Assembly (NCBI RefSeq): GCF_900108485.1
Contig: NZ_FNXF01000016.1
Span: forward strand, 1-64,000
DNA: 64,000 nucleotides
Reading direction: 5' to 3'
Source of the DNA: Rheinheimera pacifica
GTDB lineage: Bacteria > Pseudomonadota > Gammaproteobacteria > Enterobacterales > Alteromonadaceae
This document shows positions 8,738 through 18,072 of the stretch, one piece after another. The stretch's first letter is position 1, and every line of letters starts with the position of its first letter. Under the pieces are notes generated by a model. The model did not search any database and was not told the origin of the DNA. It worked only from the letters and a program-made list of their open reading frames with translations. Both the position numbers and the translations under genes were made by a program.

Positions 8738-9085
8738 ATGAATAAACTGGGCCAGCTGTATGAGCAACTTGCTCTGGCATATCTGCAGCGCCAGGGATTA
8801 CAGCTGGTACAGCAAAATTATCAGTGCAAAGCCGGTGAAATAGATTTAGTTATGCGCGATAGCACCACACTGGTATTTGTTGAAGTAAAATACCGCGCCA
8901 GCAGTGCTTTTGGCGGTGCCATCGCCGCCGTTACTGCAGCCAAACAGCAAAAACTGCTGCGCGCCAGCCGCTGGTATTTACAGCAACACAAATTAAGCGA
9001 TACCGCATGCAGGCTTGATGTGTTGGCCATTGAAGGCCAGCCGCCATATCAGTATCAATGGATAAAAAATGCGATTACGCAGTAG
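8738..9085 (+). CDS. yraN: YraN (UPF0102) endonuclease-like protein
   Basis: A 115-residue protein of the YraN family, which has a restriction-endonuclease-like fold. Visible are the GEIDLVMRD and FVEVKYR segments that carry the PD-(D/E)xK-type residues (Glu/Asp of GEID, Glu and Lys of EVK). Its precise substrate is not settled; family members are linked to DNA repair or processing. It is always found beside lpoA in gammaproteobacteria, as here, and is probably translated from the same mRNA. Confidence 0.93.
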   Translation: MNKLGQLYEQLALAYLQRQGLQLVQQNYQCKAGEIDLVMRDSTTLVFVEVKYRASSAFGGAIAAVTAAKQQKLLRASRWYLQQHKLSDTACRLDVLAIEGQPPYQYQWIKNAITQ

Positions 9086-9106
9086 TACAACAAGCAGGAT
9101 AACCTG

Positions 9107-9688
9107 ATGCAAGAGCATATTCGCCAGCTGTTTAGCGAAAATATTCAAACCATGATAGCCACTGGCGAAAGCCTGGCCGGCCCGCTGGAAAATGCCGCCT
9201 GTGTTATTGTTAATAACCTGATTAGCGGCGGCAAAGTCATTTGCTGTGGCGAAGGCGCCACCAGTGCGTTGGCAAACCACTTTGCCCAGCTATTGCTGGA
9301 CCAGTTTGAAACCGAACGCCCGACACTACCCGCACTGGCGTTATTGCCACACAACCATAGCCTGCAGCATTGCCATCAGCAGGATTACCTGGCGCGGCAA
9401 ATCAAGGCACTGGGGCAAAGTAACGATGTACTGCTGGTTATTTCGCTTACCGGTGCAGAACCAAGTTTAATAAAAGCCGTCGAAGCAGCATTAACCAACG
9501 ACATGAAAGTGATAGCGCTGACGGTAGATACCAGTGGCGAACTGTCGGGTTTGCTGAATCAACAAGATGTTGAGCTGAAAGTACCGGTACACCGGCCAGC
9601 ACGCATTTTTGAATGCTATACCTTTTTACTGCACAGTCTGTGCGAACTGATAGATATGACGTTGTTCCCACAACAAGGAGATTTATGA
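9107..9688 (+). CDS. diaA: DnaA initiator-associating SIS protein
   Basis: DiaA is a tetrameric sugar-isomerase-domain protein that binds DnaA and helps its assembly at oriC. The 193 residues are a single SIS domain, with GGKVICCGEGATSALANHFA as the phosphosugar loop and VLLVISLTGAEPSLIKAV following. It resembles GmhA but is placed in the lpoA-yraN-diaA-dolP order, which identifies it. The stop overlaps the dolP start (ATGA), suggesting coupled translation. Confidence 0.93.
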   Translation: MQEHIRQLFSENIQTMIATGESLAGPLENAACVIVNNLISGGKVICCGEGATSALANHFAQLLLDQFETERPTLPALALLPHNHSLQHCHQQDYLARQIKALGQSNDVLLVISLTGAEPSLIKAVEAALTNDMKVIALTVDTSGELSGLLNQQDVELKVPVHRPARIFECYTFLLHSLCELIDMTLFPQQGDL

Positions 9689-10260
9689 ATACGCTAAAGT
9701 TAGTCTGTGCCTGTACCCTACTGGCGTTATTACAAGGTTGTGCCGCGGCTGTGGTTGCCGGCGGCGCCTCAGCAGTTACATCGGCCAACGACAGACGCAC
9801 GCTGGGTGCGCAAATTGATGACAAAAACGTGGTGCTAAAAGCCAAGCGTGCGCTGTCTGATGACGCCACCACTGCTGAGGGCAGCAATATTAACGTAACC
9901 AGTTATAACGGTGTATTACTGCTTACCGGCCAAACCCGCAACGAAGCCATACGCCAGCAAGCACAGGCACTGGTTGGCAAAATTGATGGCGTGCGCGATG
10001 TGCAAAACCAGATCCGCCTGGGTAACAACACTGCCATGACCACCCGCACCCGCGACAGCTGGATTTCCACCAAAGTAAAAACCCAGTTGCTGGCAGATGA
10101 ACAGGTAAGTGGCCTGAATATCAAAGTGGTAACAGAAAACGCAGAGGTGTTTTTAATGGGTTTAGTTACCGAGCAGGAAGCCGCCAAAGCGGTGGATATT
10201 GCCCGTCATGTTGAAGGCGTATCGCGCGTAGTGCGCGCTTTTGAAATCCGCCAGAACTAA
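9685..10260 (+). CDS. dolP: Outer-membrane BON-domain lipoprotein DolP
   Basis: DolP (YraP) is an outer-membrane lipoprotein that supports envelope integrity and division-site processes. I start it at 9685, where ATG overlaps the diaA stop and is preceded by AAGGAG; this gives a signal peptide ending LQGC (Cys20). Two BON domains follow, about residues 45-115 (GVLLLTGQTRNE, GVRDVQNQI) and 120-190 (AEVFLMGLVTEQE, GVSRVVRAFEI). Length is typical. A strong terminator follows. Confidence 0.94.
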   Translation: MNTLKLVCACTLLALLQGCAAAVVAGGASAVTSANDRRTLGAQIDDKNVVLKAKRALSDDATTAEGSNINVTSYNGVLLLTGQTRNEAIRQQAQALVGKIDGVRDVQNQIRLGNNTAMTTRTRDSWISTKVKTQLLADEQVSGLNIKVVTENAEVFLMGLVTEQEAAKAVDIARHVEGVSRVVRAFEIRQN

Positions 10261-10290
10261 ACAGGTTAAGCAGAATAACCTGTTTGTTTA

Positions 10291-10330
10291 AATGCCCGAG
10301 CTTGCAACTGCAAGCTCGGGCATTTTATTT
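10291..10330. terminator. Bidirectional terminator after dolP
   Basis: A 16-bp stem (AATGCCCGAGCTTGCA with its complement) and a tiny loop, with A-rich and T-rich arms, lies between convergent dolP and the DUF599 gene. A weaker inverted repeat (ACAGGTTA/TAACCTGT) at 10261-10283 precedes it. Confidence 0.85.
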
Positions 10331-11006
10331 AGCATTCCTGCAGCGCTTTTAGCACCTTAGAATGGAACTCGCGGTGCTTCATAACCAGCATTACCACAAC
10401 TGACGCCACCATAAACAGTATCGGGTCGATAAACCAGGTTAACGCCGATAATGAAAAATAGATCGAACGCAAACCGTAGTTAAACGAGTGGCCGGCCTGA
10501 TCGATTAATTTAGCGGCCCGGTTGGCATATAACTGCTGATCTTCGACCGTCATCTCACGGCCATCAGGAGCCGCCCCTACCAACACACCACAAAAACCAT
10601 ACTGGCGTAATGACCAGGTAAACTGGAAAAAAGCAAACACAAAAATAAATGCCAGCAACAACAGTTTCAGTTGTACCGCGCTTTCGCTGTAGCTGGCCCA
10701 GGGCACCAGATTAGACAGCATCAGGCTCAGCTTTTCTGCTGACGCCATCGCCGTCAGCAAACCCGCCAGTATCAGTAAGGTGCTGGAAGCAAAAAAGGTG
10801 ACATTACGCTCCAATGTGGAAATAAGCCCGACATCTGCCATTTTGTTGTCGCGCAGCAACATCTTTTGCATCCAGTCGTTGCGTTTGCGCCGCAGTTCAA
10901 ACGACAGGCATGACACCACCTTAGCGCGGCGTTTGGCAAATAACGTATAGCCAACCCACAGGCAAAAAAACCAGACAACGGCAATTAAATCAATGCTACC
11001 GGCCAT
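10329..11006 (-). CDS. DUF599 integral membrane protein
   Basis: A 225-residue membrane protein of the DUF599 family, function unknown. Hydrophobic segments lie near residues 5-22, 70-92, 110-130 and 180-212, with conserved-looking polar stretches between them: RNDWMQKMLLRDNK and ANRAAKLIDQAGHSFNYGLR. I use the ATG at 11006 because AGGAG sits seven bases upstream; a TTG one codon earlier is less likely. It ends against the shared terminator with dolP. Confidence 0.82.
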   Translation of the reverse strand: MAGSIDLIAVVWFFCLWVGYTLFAKRRAKVVSCLSFELRRKRNDWMQKMLLRDNKMADVGLISTLERNVTFFASSTLLILAGLLTAMASAEKLSLMLSNLVPWASYSESAVQLKLLLLAFIFVFAFFQFTWSLRQYGFCGVLVGAAPDGREMTVEDQQLYANRAAKLIDQAGHSFNYGLRSIYFSLSALTWFIDPILFMVASVVVMLVMKHREFHSKVLKALQEC

Positions 11007-11041
11007 CAATGTACTCCTATTTCAGCTATCTCCAGCTTACG

Positions 11042-11950
11042 CTATTTTAGTTTTGCCTGCAGCCGGCGCTGGCGGTTAAATTGCCAGGCATCGGCGGTGT
11101 ACAACAGTAAGGCCAACCAAATTAAACCAAAAGTTACAAAGCGCTCAGCCGCAAAAGGCTCGTGATACAGCCAGACACCAAACACAAACATAAAGCTTGG
11201 GCCTATGTACTGGAAAAAGCCCATAGTCGACAGCTGTAAACGCCGGGCAGCGGCGATAAAACACAGTAGCGGCACGGTGGTAACCAGGCCTGCCGCTATC
11301 AGATAACCATTTAGCTGCCAGCTGTTAGTTAATAAATTTGCCGCACTGCTGTCGGCAAACTGCCACCAGTACCATAGCGCCAACGGTAACAATAACAAAG
11401 ACTCATAAAACAAGCCGGTAATCGCATCTACCGCCAGCTTTTTGCGCATCAAACCATAAATAGCAAAAGAGCCGGCCAGTGTCAGCGCTATCCACGGCAG
11501 TGAGCCAAAGGTGATCAGCTGGATCAGCACACCGCTGGTGGCAAGCGCTACCGCCGTCCATTGCATTTTTCGCAGCCGCTCGCCTAAAAACAACATTCCC
11601 AGCAACACATTAAGCAGCGGGTTAATGTAGTAACCCAGGCTGGCATCCAGCATATGATGATTATTTACCGACCAAATAAACAAGCCCCAGTTGCCGCCAA
11701 GCAACAAAGCCGACAGCAGCAACCAGCCAAGCATTTTAGGCTGACGCAAAATAGCCAGTACTTTGTCGCCCTGGCGCAACGCCAGCACGATCAATGACAG
11801 CAGCACAAAGGACCAGACAATACGGTGCAGCAGAATTTCTGTTGCCGGAATAAAATCAATCTGTTTGAAATACAGCGGGGCGACACCCCATAAACTGTAA
11901 GCACTGGCGGCGAAGATGCCCCCCAGTTTTTGTTCGCGACTTAACGACAT
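11042..11950 (-). CDS. rarD: EamA-family permease RarD
   Basis: RarD-type transporter of the drug/metabolite transporter superfamily, with ten predicted membrane helices in two EamA halves. The N-terminal segment ASAYSLWGVAPLYFKQ and RIVWSFVLL are characteristic of RarD; YYINPLLNVLLGMLFLGER ends the first half and FFQYIGPSFMFVFGVW lies in the second. The start at 11950 (MSLSREQ) gives 302 residues, close to the family length, whereas the longer frame adds a non-conserved tail. The substrate is unknown. Confidence 0.88.
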   Translation of the reverse strand: MSLSREQKLGGIFAASAYSLWGVAPLYFKQIDFIPATEILLHRIVWSFVLLSLIVLALRQGDKVLAILRQPKMLGWLLLSALLLGGNWGLFIWSVNNHHMLDASLGYYINPLLNVLLGMLFLGERLRKMQWTAVALATSGVLIQLITFGSLPWIALTLAGSFAIYGLMRKKLAVDAITGLFYESLLLLPLALWYWWQFADSSAANLLTNSWQLNGYLIAAGLVTTVPLLCFIAAARRLQLSTMGFFQYIGPSFMFVFGVWLYHEPFAAERFVTFGLIWLALLLYTADAWQFNRQRRLQAKLK

Positions 11951-12133
11951 GCAGGCAGGCTCCGGTAAATGAGGCGCTATTATACGCCCAAATAAGCCCG
12001 CCCAGCAGCTCACTTAACGGCAAAAATCAGTCAGCTAACTAAAGTACTGGCACCGATAAGCTGAATTTGTTGTTTCTGAGCACCGCTTTTGCCATTAGAA
12101 TGGCGGCTTATTTTCGTTACCCGATGGTATTAA

Positions 12134-13957
12134 GTGATAGACGCTCTGCTGCCCCTGTTAAAACAAGCCTTTGGTTACAGTGAATTCCGTGATGGTCAGT
12201 TGGATGTGATCCAGGCTGCGCTGCAGGGACAGGACAGCTTTGTGCTGATGCCAACCGGCGGGGGTAAATCGTTGTGTTATCAGTTGCCGGCATTATTGCT
12301 GCCACAGATCACGTTAGTGGTATCCCCGCTGATGTCACTGATGAAAGATCAGGTTGACTCACTTCAAGCCAACGGTATTGCCGCTGAATTTATTAACAGC
12401 AGCCAAAGCCGTGAAGAAATACTGCAGGTATTTGCCCGGCTGCGCCGTGGCGAACTCAAGCTGCTGTACGTGGCCCCCGAGCGCCTGTTACAACCGCAAT
12501 TTCTCGATCGGCTGCAGGATTTGGGTGTCAGCCTGTTTGCCATTGATGAAGCCCACTGTATTTCACAGTGGGGCCATGATTTCAGGCCAGACTATATGGC
12601 GCTGGCCCTGCTAAAGCAGCGTTTCCCGACGGTACCGGTAATGGCATTAACCGCCACTGCCGACGGCGCAACACGGCAGGATATTCTGCAACAGCTGAAC
12701 CTGCAGCAACCCTTAGTGCATTTGGGCAGCTTCGACCGGCCCAACATCCGCTATACCGTACAGGAGAAATTTCGCCCGGTAGAGCAGCTGGTCAGCTACC
12801 TGCAACAGCAAGACGGTGCCAGCGGCATAGTGTATTGCGGCTCAAGACGTAAAGTAGATGAGCTTACCGAACAGCTAAAACAGCGCGGTTTTAACGCTGC
12901 AGCTTACCACGCCGGCCTTAGCAGCGACGAGCGCAATAACGTGCAGGATGCCTTTAAGCGTGACGACTATCAGCTTATTGTCGCCACTGTCGCTTTTGGC
13001 ATGGGGGTAAATAAATCGAATATCCGTTACGTGGTGCACTTTGAGCTACCCCGCACCATTGAAGCCTATTACCAGGAAACCGGCCGGGCCGGGCGCGATG
13101 GTGTAGCGGCAGAAGCCATGTTGTTATTTGATCCGGCCGATATAGGCCGGATGAAACGCTGGCTGGACGCCGAAGAAAACGCGCAGCGCGCTGAAGTTAG
13201 CTGGCAACGTTTTTTAGCCATGGCCGCCTTTGCCGAAGCCCAAACCTGTCGCCGTCTGGTGTTGCTGAACTACTTTGGTGAAGCCCGGCAAACCCGCTGC
13301 GGCAACTGCGACATTTGCCTGCAGCCCCCCCAACAATTTAACGGCATTGAACTGGCACAAAAAGCCCTGTCATGTGTTTACCGTGTCGGCCAGAGTTTTG
13401 GTATGCATCATGTTATTGATGTACTGCGTGGTGGCCAGAGCCAAAAAGTGCTTGAACTGGGCCACGACAAGCTATCAACCTGGGGTATTGGCAAAGAGTT
13501 AAGCCATGATTACTGGCTGAGCATTTTGCGTCAGCTTATTCACTTTGGCTTGCTGCAGCAGGATATTACTGCTCATTCGGTGTTAAAACTACAACCGGCA
13601 GCCCGCCCGGTGCTGCGTGGCGAAACCGAACTGTCGCTGGCCGTGCCCAGGCTGCAAAGTGTAAAACGCGAACCAGAGCGCCTGAGCAAACAGCAATATG
13701 ACCGGGCCTTATTTGCCCGGCTTAAAACACTGCGTAAAAATATTGCCCAGCGCGATGATGTACCACCTTTTGTAGTATTCAGTGATGCCAGCTTAATTGA
13801 GATGTGCCAGCAACTGCCAACAGACAACCGTAGCCTGCTGGCAATATCAGGCGTTGGCCAGACAAAGCTGGCCCGGTACGGTGCTGACTTTATTGATGAG
13901 ATCAGTGATTATCTGGCAGCAGATAATCAGCCACCGCCCGGTAAGCTGGCAAAATAA
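12134..13957 (+). CDS. recQ: ATP-dependent DNA helicase RecQ
   Basis: 3'-5' DNA helicase for recombination and fork repair. All family parts are present in 607 residues: Walker A PTGGGKS (40-46), DEAH box followed by [13 protein letters not shown] (aromatic-rich loop), helicase C domain with GRAGRDG, the RQC zinc cysteines ([14 protein letters not shown]), and a C-terminal HRDC domain (from about 525). Translation starts at a GTG at 12134; no in-frame ATG is nearer the conserved N-terminus. The 3' end overlaps the convergent cytochrome gene by 31 bp. Confidence 0.96.
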   Translation: MIDALLPLLKQAFGYSEFRDGQLDVIQAALQGQDSFVLMPTGGGKSLCYQLPALLLPQITLVVSPLMSLMKDQVDSLQANGIAAEFINSSQSREEILQVFARLRRGELKLLYVAPERLLQPQFLDRLQDLGVSLFAIDEAHCISQWGHDFRPDYMALALLKQRFPTVPVMALTATADGATRQDILQQLNLQQPLVHLGSFDRPNIRYTVQEKFRPVEQLVSYLQQQDGASGIVYCGSRRKVDELTEQLKQRGFNAAAYHAGLSSDERNNVQDAFKRDDYQLIVATVAFGMGVNKSNIRYVVHFELPRTIEAYYQETGRAGRDGVAAEAMLLFDPADIGRMKRWLDAEENAQRAEVSWQRFLAMAAFAEAQTCRRLVLLNYFGEARQTRCGNCDICLQPPQQFNGIELAQKALSCVYRVGQSFGMHHVIDVLRGGQSQKVLELGHDKLSTWGIGKELSHDYWLSILRQLIHFGLLQQDITAHSVLKLQPAARPVLRGETELSLAVPRLQSVKREPERLSKQQYDRALFARLKTLRKNIAQRDDVPPFVVFSDASLIEMCQQLPTDNRSLLAISGVGQTKLARYGADFIDEISDYLAADNQPPPGKLAK

Positions 13958-14232
13958 GCGGCGATATTAGCCACATCAGCATCGGTTAAACCGGATGCCA
14001 TGGGTGACATGATCGGGTTTTTCCGCTCACCATCGCGATAAGCCTTGATTGAGCTTTCCAGATATTTTACTTTTTGCCCGGCCAGGTTAGGGTAGTCAGG
14101 AATAATCGAAATGCCATTCGCGCCGTGGCAAGCCGCGCACACTGCGGCTTTGGCCTTACCGGCAGCAATGTCAGCCGCACTGGCAGAGCCTGCCAGCAAC
14201 AAAAGCCCGCACATTAGTATCAGTGGTTTCAT
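13927..14232 (-). CDS. Small periplasmic cytochrome c
   Basis: A 101-residue class I cytochrome c with a signal peptide (cleavage after ASA, near residue 19), the haem motif CAACH and the axial methionine in [11 protein letters not shown]. The fold is like the c553/c5 single-haem carriers that shuttle electrons between membrane complexes. It is convergent with recQ, and the last 31 bp are read on both strands. The 195-bp region upstream shows no other gene. Confidence 0.9.
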   Translation of the reverse strand: MKPLILMCGLLLLAGSASAADIAAGKAKAAVCAACHGANGISIIPDYPNLAGQKVKYLESSIKAYRDGERKNPIMSPMASGLTDADVANIAAYFASLPGGG

Positions 14233-14428
14233 AATGTCTCCGTGTTGTTGTTTTCTTATCTAGTTATAACCTAAGTTGCTGTCTGCTCAAACCGGATAAA
14301 GCGCCCGTTGTCTGATCCGTATCAAAACAACAGCTAACAATGTTTTTTGCTGACACCATAGCACGCCATATGTTACTGTTCACAGCTCATTTCGTTAACA
14401 TTTCAACCTGCTGCGGAGAAAGCTGTCA

Positions 14429-17293
14429 GTGAGAACAGGCACTTACTGCTTATTGCTATTGATCTGGCTGTTTACCCTGCCTGCCCATGCATTTCATGCT
14501 GAAGTTAACATGCTACACAGCCCGCTGCCAGAACAGCAGCGCCTGCAGCAGGTTTATTTTCAGGTTACACCGTCGCAACTGGGCCTGGACGATATTTTAG
14601 CAGACCCGGAAAAGCAGCATGCGTTTAGCTTACTTGCGCCCTCGCAGCAGGTTTTGTTTGCCGAACATCAGGTAGTATGGCTATTTGCCCGCCTGCAGAA
14701 CAACAGCCACCTGAAACGACAAGTCGTGCTGGAATATGATTTTCCGATGGCTGATAAAATTGAAATCTACCAGCGCAACAGACAAACGCAAGACGTCCGC
14801 CTGCTTAGCCGCTCGGGTAATGATTACCCGTACACAGAGCGTGCTTTACCCTATCGTAGTTACGCTGTCAGCCTGAACCTTGCTGCACACGAGCAAACCG
14901 ATATTTTTATACGCGTACAAGACGCCGCGTTAGTACCCAGTGACTTATTGTTATGGCGCTATAACAGCTTTATTGCTTACTCGCAAAAGGCAGCTATTCT
15001 GGATGGCCTGTTGCAAGGCGTGTTATTGCTACTGGCATTTTATAATCTGGTGCAATTTTTCCGTTTAAAAGCTAAAAACTATCTGTATTACAGCGCCTTT
15101 TTTGTCAGCTTCGCTCTGGTTATTGCCGTACTTAACGGTATGGCTTTTGCGATGCTATGGCCAGGCCACCCGGAAGTAAATCAGGCTATTTTATATATCA
15201 GCGTCGGTACCGCACTATTGTGCCTGAACTTATTTATTCACCACGCTTTACAGCATTTATATACCCCCTTGTGGCGCAGGCTTAGCCACGCCAGTAGTTT
15301 TGCCGCTATGTTGCTGTTGTTCAGCCCGCTATATGCTTCTGGCCAGTTGCGGCTGTTGCTGTTGTTTCTGGCACTGGGCTGGGTACTTGGCAGCAATATT
15401 ATACTGGCCGTCCGCTTCACGCTGGCAGGCCAACCACAAGCCCGCGCTTTTGTCTGGGCCTGTGTCTTTACGCTGTGCAGTGCCTTGTTACTGACACTAA
15501 GCCAGGCCGGATATCTGAACACCGGTTTTGACTGGCTCTACCTGCTGCAATTATTAATGCTGTTCAGCCTGGCATTAACCAGCTTTGGTTTGCAAAAAAT
15601 ACCGCGCCAGAGTGACGCAAACAGCTTAAGTATTAGCCAGTTACAACAGTACCATGATATTTTTCATAATGCCGTTGAGGGTATGTTTACCACCACTTTG
15701 GATGGCAAACTGTTAAACGCCAACACCGCCTTGCTGAATATTCTGGGTTACAACACTCTGGATGAACTAAAACAAGCTGTGAGTGGCAGCGGCATGGCAC
15801 GTTTTTATGCCGACCCGGCCGAGCGGCAAATGCTGGTGCGCCAGTTAGAGCTTGGCAACAACAAAAGCTTTGAAATTCAGGGGTTACGCGCCGACCACAG
15901 CCGGTTCTGGGCGTTGATGTCGGCCCGGCTGGCGCGCTCAGTAAATGATCGCGATGCTTTTGTACATGGCTCTGTTATTGATATTACCGAACAGAAACTG
16001 GCTCATGAACAACTGGCCTATCTGGCGAACCACGACAGCCTTACTGCACTGTATAACCGTTTTTACTTTGAACAGCAGTTGCAGGCACTGTGTCAGCAAG
16101 GCGGCGCTACGGCCGGCTGTATGCTGTATATTGATATTGATCAGTTTAAGCTTATCAATAACAACTGCAGCCATAGTGCCGGAAATGCTTTACTAAAACA
16201 GCTTAGCGAAGTGTTTAAACGTACACTTGGCCACAATGGCCCGCTGGCCCGGCTCGACAGCGACGAGTTTGGTGTCTTGCTAACCGGCAAAAATGCCAAT
16301 GAAGCCTTTGCTCTGGCCTACCGTTTACTGGACGCCGTAAAAGAATTCCGTTTTATCTGGCAAGACAGCATTTACCCCATCAGTGTCAGTATTGGTATCG
16401 CTGAAATCAGCGGCAATAATATTGTCGCCGATGATGTTATTAAGCAGGCCGATGCCGCCTGCAGCATTGCCAAAGATAAAGGCCGCAACCGTATTCAGCT
16501 GTTTGACAGCAACGATCTGGAAACCCAGCGCCATCAGGCAGAGATGCAATGGGTTGCGCAACTGCGTGATGCCATCACACAAGACCGTTTTGTCCTGTAT
16601 CAGCAGCCCATTCAGGCATTAAAACAGCAAAGCAGTGGCCTGCACTATGAAGTACTATTGCGCCTGCATGGTGAAGACAATACCCTGATTGGACCCGGCA
16701 GCTTCCTGAGCTCTGCAGAACGTTTTGGTTTGATGCCACAAATCGACCTGTGGGTTATTCGCCATTATTTCCGCTGGTTGCAGCAGAACCCGCAGCATCT
16801 GCAACAACTTGAGCTGTGCTGTATTAATTTGTCTGGCAGCTCGCTGGTCGACAGTGGTTTTAAAGAGCAGGTACAGCAACTATTTACTGACTATCAGATC
16901 CCCTATCAGCGTATCTGTTTTGAGATCACTGAAAGCGTGGCCATTGTGAACTTACAAAACACGCTGAGCTTTATTCAGTTCTTTCGTGGCCAGGGCTGCC
17001 TGTTTGCGCTGGACGATTTTGGCAGTGGCTTTTCATCTTACAGTTATCTGAAGCACTTTCCGGCCGATTTTATAAAAATTGACGGTCACTTTGTGCGTGA
17101 CTTGCTGGACGATCAATACGATAAAGCCATAGTAAAATCTATCCACGAGGTTGCCAAAGCCGTGGGTATGCGAACTATTGCCGAATATGTTGAAACCGAA
17201 GCTGTGCGCGACGCCCTGCAACTGCTGGGGGTAGATTATGTGCAAGGCTACGCCATAGCGCGGCCAATGCCGTTACTGGCGTTATCTGTTTAA
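14429..17293 (+). CDS. 7TM-PAS-GGDEF-EAL c-di-GMP phosphodiesterase
   Basis: A 954-residue membrane protein predicted to hydrolyse c-di-GMP. In order: signal peptide (1-21); periplasmic 7TMR-DISMED2-type domain (about 30-175); seven membrane helices (about 190-385); PAS domain (about 405-520); GGDEF domain in which the signature is degenerate (SDEF near residue 611), so cyclase activity is unlikely; and a full EAL domain with EVL near 741, INLSG, FEITES, LDDFGSG, KIDG and AEYVE, so catalysis looks intact. The start is a GTG with GGAGAAA upstream. The periplasmic domain class usually senses small molecules or carbohydrates; the ligand is unknown. Confidence 0.9.
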   Translation: MRTGTYCLLLLIWLFTLPAHAFHAEVNMLHSPLPEQQRLQQVYFQVTPSQLGLDDILADPEKQHAFSLLAPSQQVLFAEHQVVWLFARLQNNSHLKRQVVLEYDFPMADKIEIYQRNRQTQDVRLLSRSGNDYPYTERALPYRSYAVSLNLAAHEQTDIFIRVQDAALVPSDLLLWRYNSFIAYSQKAAILDGLLQGVLLLLAFYNLVQFFRLKAKNYLYYSAFFVSFALVIAVLNGMAFAMLWPGHPEVNQAILYISVGTALLCLNLFIHHALQHLYTPLWRRLSHASSFAAMLLLFSPLYASGQLRLLLLFLALGWVLGSNIILAVRFTLAGQPQARAFVWACVFTLCSALLLTLSQAGYLNTGFDWLYLLQLLMLFSLALTSFGLQKIPRQSDANSLSISQLQQYHDIFHNAVEGMFTTTLDGKLLNANTALLNILGYNTLDELKQAVSGSGMARFYADPAERQMLVRQLELGNNKSFEIQGLRADHSRFWALMSARLARSVNDRDAFVHGSVIDITEQKLAHEQLAYLANHDSLTALYNRFYFEQQLQALCQQGGATAGCMLYIDIDQFKLINNNCSHSAGNALLKQLSEVFKRTLGHNGPLARLDSDEFGVLLTGKNANEAFALAYRLLDAVKEFRFIWQDSIYPISVSIGIAEISGNNIVADDVIKQADAACSIAKDKGRNRIQLFDSNDLETQRHQAEMQWVAQLRDAITQDRFVLYQQPIQALKQQSSGLHYEVLLRLHGEDNTLIGPGSFLSSAERFGLMPQIDLWVIRHYFRWLQQNPQHLQQLELCCINLSGSSLVDSGFKEQVQQLFTDYQIPYQRICFEITESVAIVNLQNTLSFIQFFRGQGCLFALDDFGSGFSSYSYLKHFPADFIKIDGHFVRDLLDDQYDKAIVKSIHEVAKAVGMRTIAEYVETEAVRDALQLLGVDYVQGYAIARPMPLLALSV

Positions 17294-17417
17294 AGCTAAC
17301 TATATTTTACCGCGCCTATTGCTGACAGATTGAACAACTCAGTACAATGGCGCTGCAACATTTCGTTGCTCCTTAACAGGCAAACCCAAATTAATAATTA
17401 TTTCGTTCGGAGTCTTT

Positions 17418-18023
17418 ATGCAACGGCTGCGTGAATTATCGCGTCGTGTTGAGGCTGTGTATGGCGAAATAGCGGAAACATTTTCAGCGTACCAACAACA
17501 GCGTGGCTTAAACTGTCGCTCTGGCTGTGGTGAATGCTGTTTGCAACCGACGATAGAAGCGACGGTGCTGGAAATGATACCGCTGGCATTACACTTGTTT
17601 GATCAAGGTAAAGCAGAACAAACACTGACACAACTCGAAGAGTTAACAGAGCCTCAGGGCTGTTTTTTTTATCAGAAGCAGTCATTTGATGGCAAACAGG
17701 GCCAGTGCAGCGTATACCAGCAGCGCCCGAGTATTTGCCGCTTGTTTGGCGCCGCAGGTTATCGCGATAAACAGGGTAAAACCTCTTTGTCGGTGTGCAA
17801 GGTCATTAAAACTGACCGGCCGGTTCCGTATCAGGACACACTGATAGCACTGGAATCTGATCCGCCACCAATGATGATCATGGCCAAAGAGCAGGTAAAC
17901 GAGCTGGATTATGAATTGGGTAAGCAACATTTACCCATTAACGATGCCTTGCAACAGGCACTTGAAAGAGTGTTATTTAAAGCCTGGTATAGCGGCATGA
18001 ACGACGATCAGCAAATTGCCTGA
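17418..18023 (+). CDS. YkgJ-family cysteine-cluster protein
   Basis: A 201-residue protein of the YkgJ family (putative zinc or iron binding). The cysteine pattern CRSGCGECC (residues 32-40), then CSVYQQRPSICRLFG and a later cysteine, is the family signature. Function is unknown; a metal-binding role is inferred from the cysteines. It stands alone, convergent with the quinone oxidoreductase gene, with a strong stem-loop between them. Confidence 0.85.
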   Translation: MQRLRELSRRVEAVYGEIAETFSAYQQQRGLNCRSGCGECCLQPTIEATVLEMIPLALHLFDQGKAEQTLTQLEELTEPQGCFFYQKQSFDGKQGQCSVYQQRPSICRLFGAAGYRDKQGKTSLSVCKVIKTDRPVPYQDTLIALESDPPPMMIMAKEQVNELDYELGKQHLPINDALQQALERVLFKAWYSGMNDDQQIA

Positions 18024-18035
18024 TGCCGCGGTTTA

Positions 18036-18062
18036 ACAGCAGCCAGATTTGGCTGCTGTCCC
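18036..18062. terminator. Bidirectional terminator
   Basis: A perfect 10-bp stem ACAGCAGCCA/TGGCTGCTGT with a four-base loop lies between two convergent genes. The flanking T and A runs are short, so strength is moderate. Confidence 0.65.
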
Positions 18063-18072
18063 CTTTAAGCTG

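Noticed and set aside
9447-9887. Minus-strand frame of 146 codons across diaA and dolP
   Set aside because: Both plus-strand genes are clearly conserved families with coupled start and stop. The antisense frame has no ribosome binding site.
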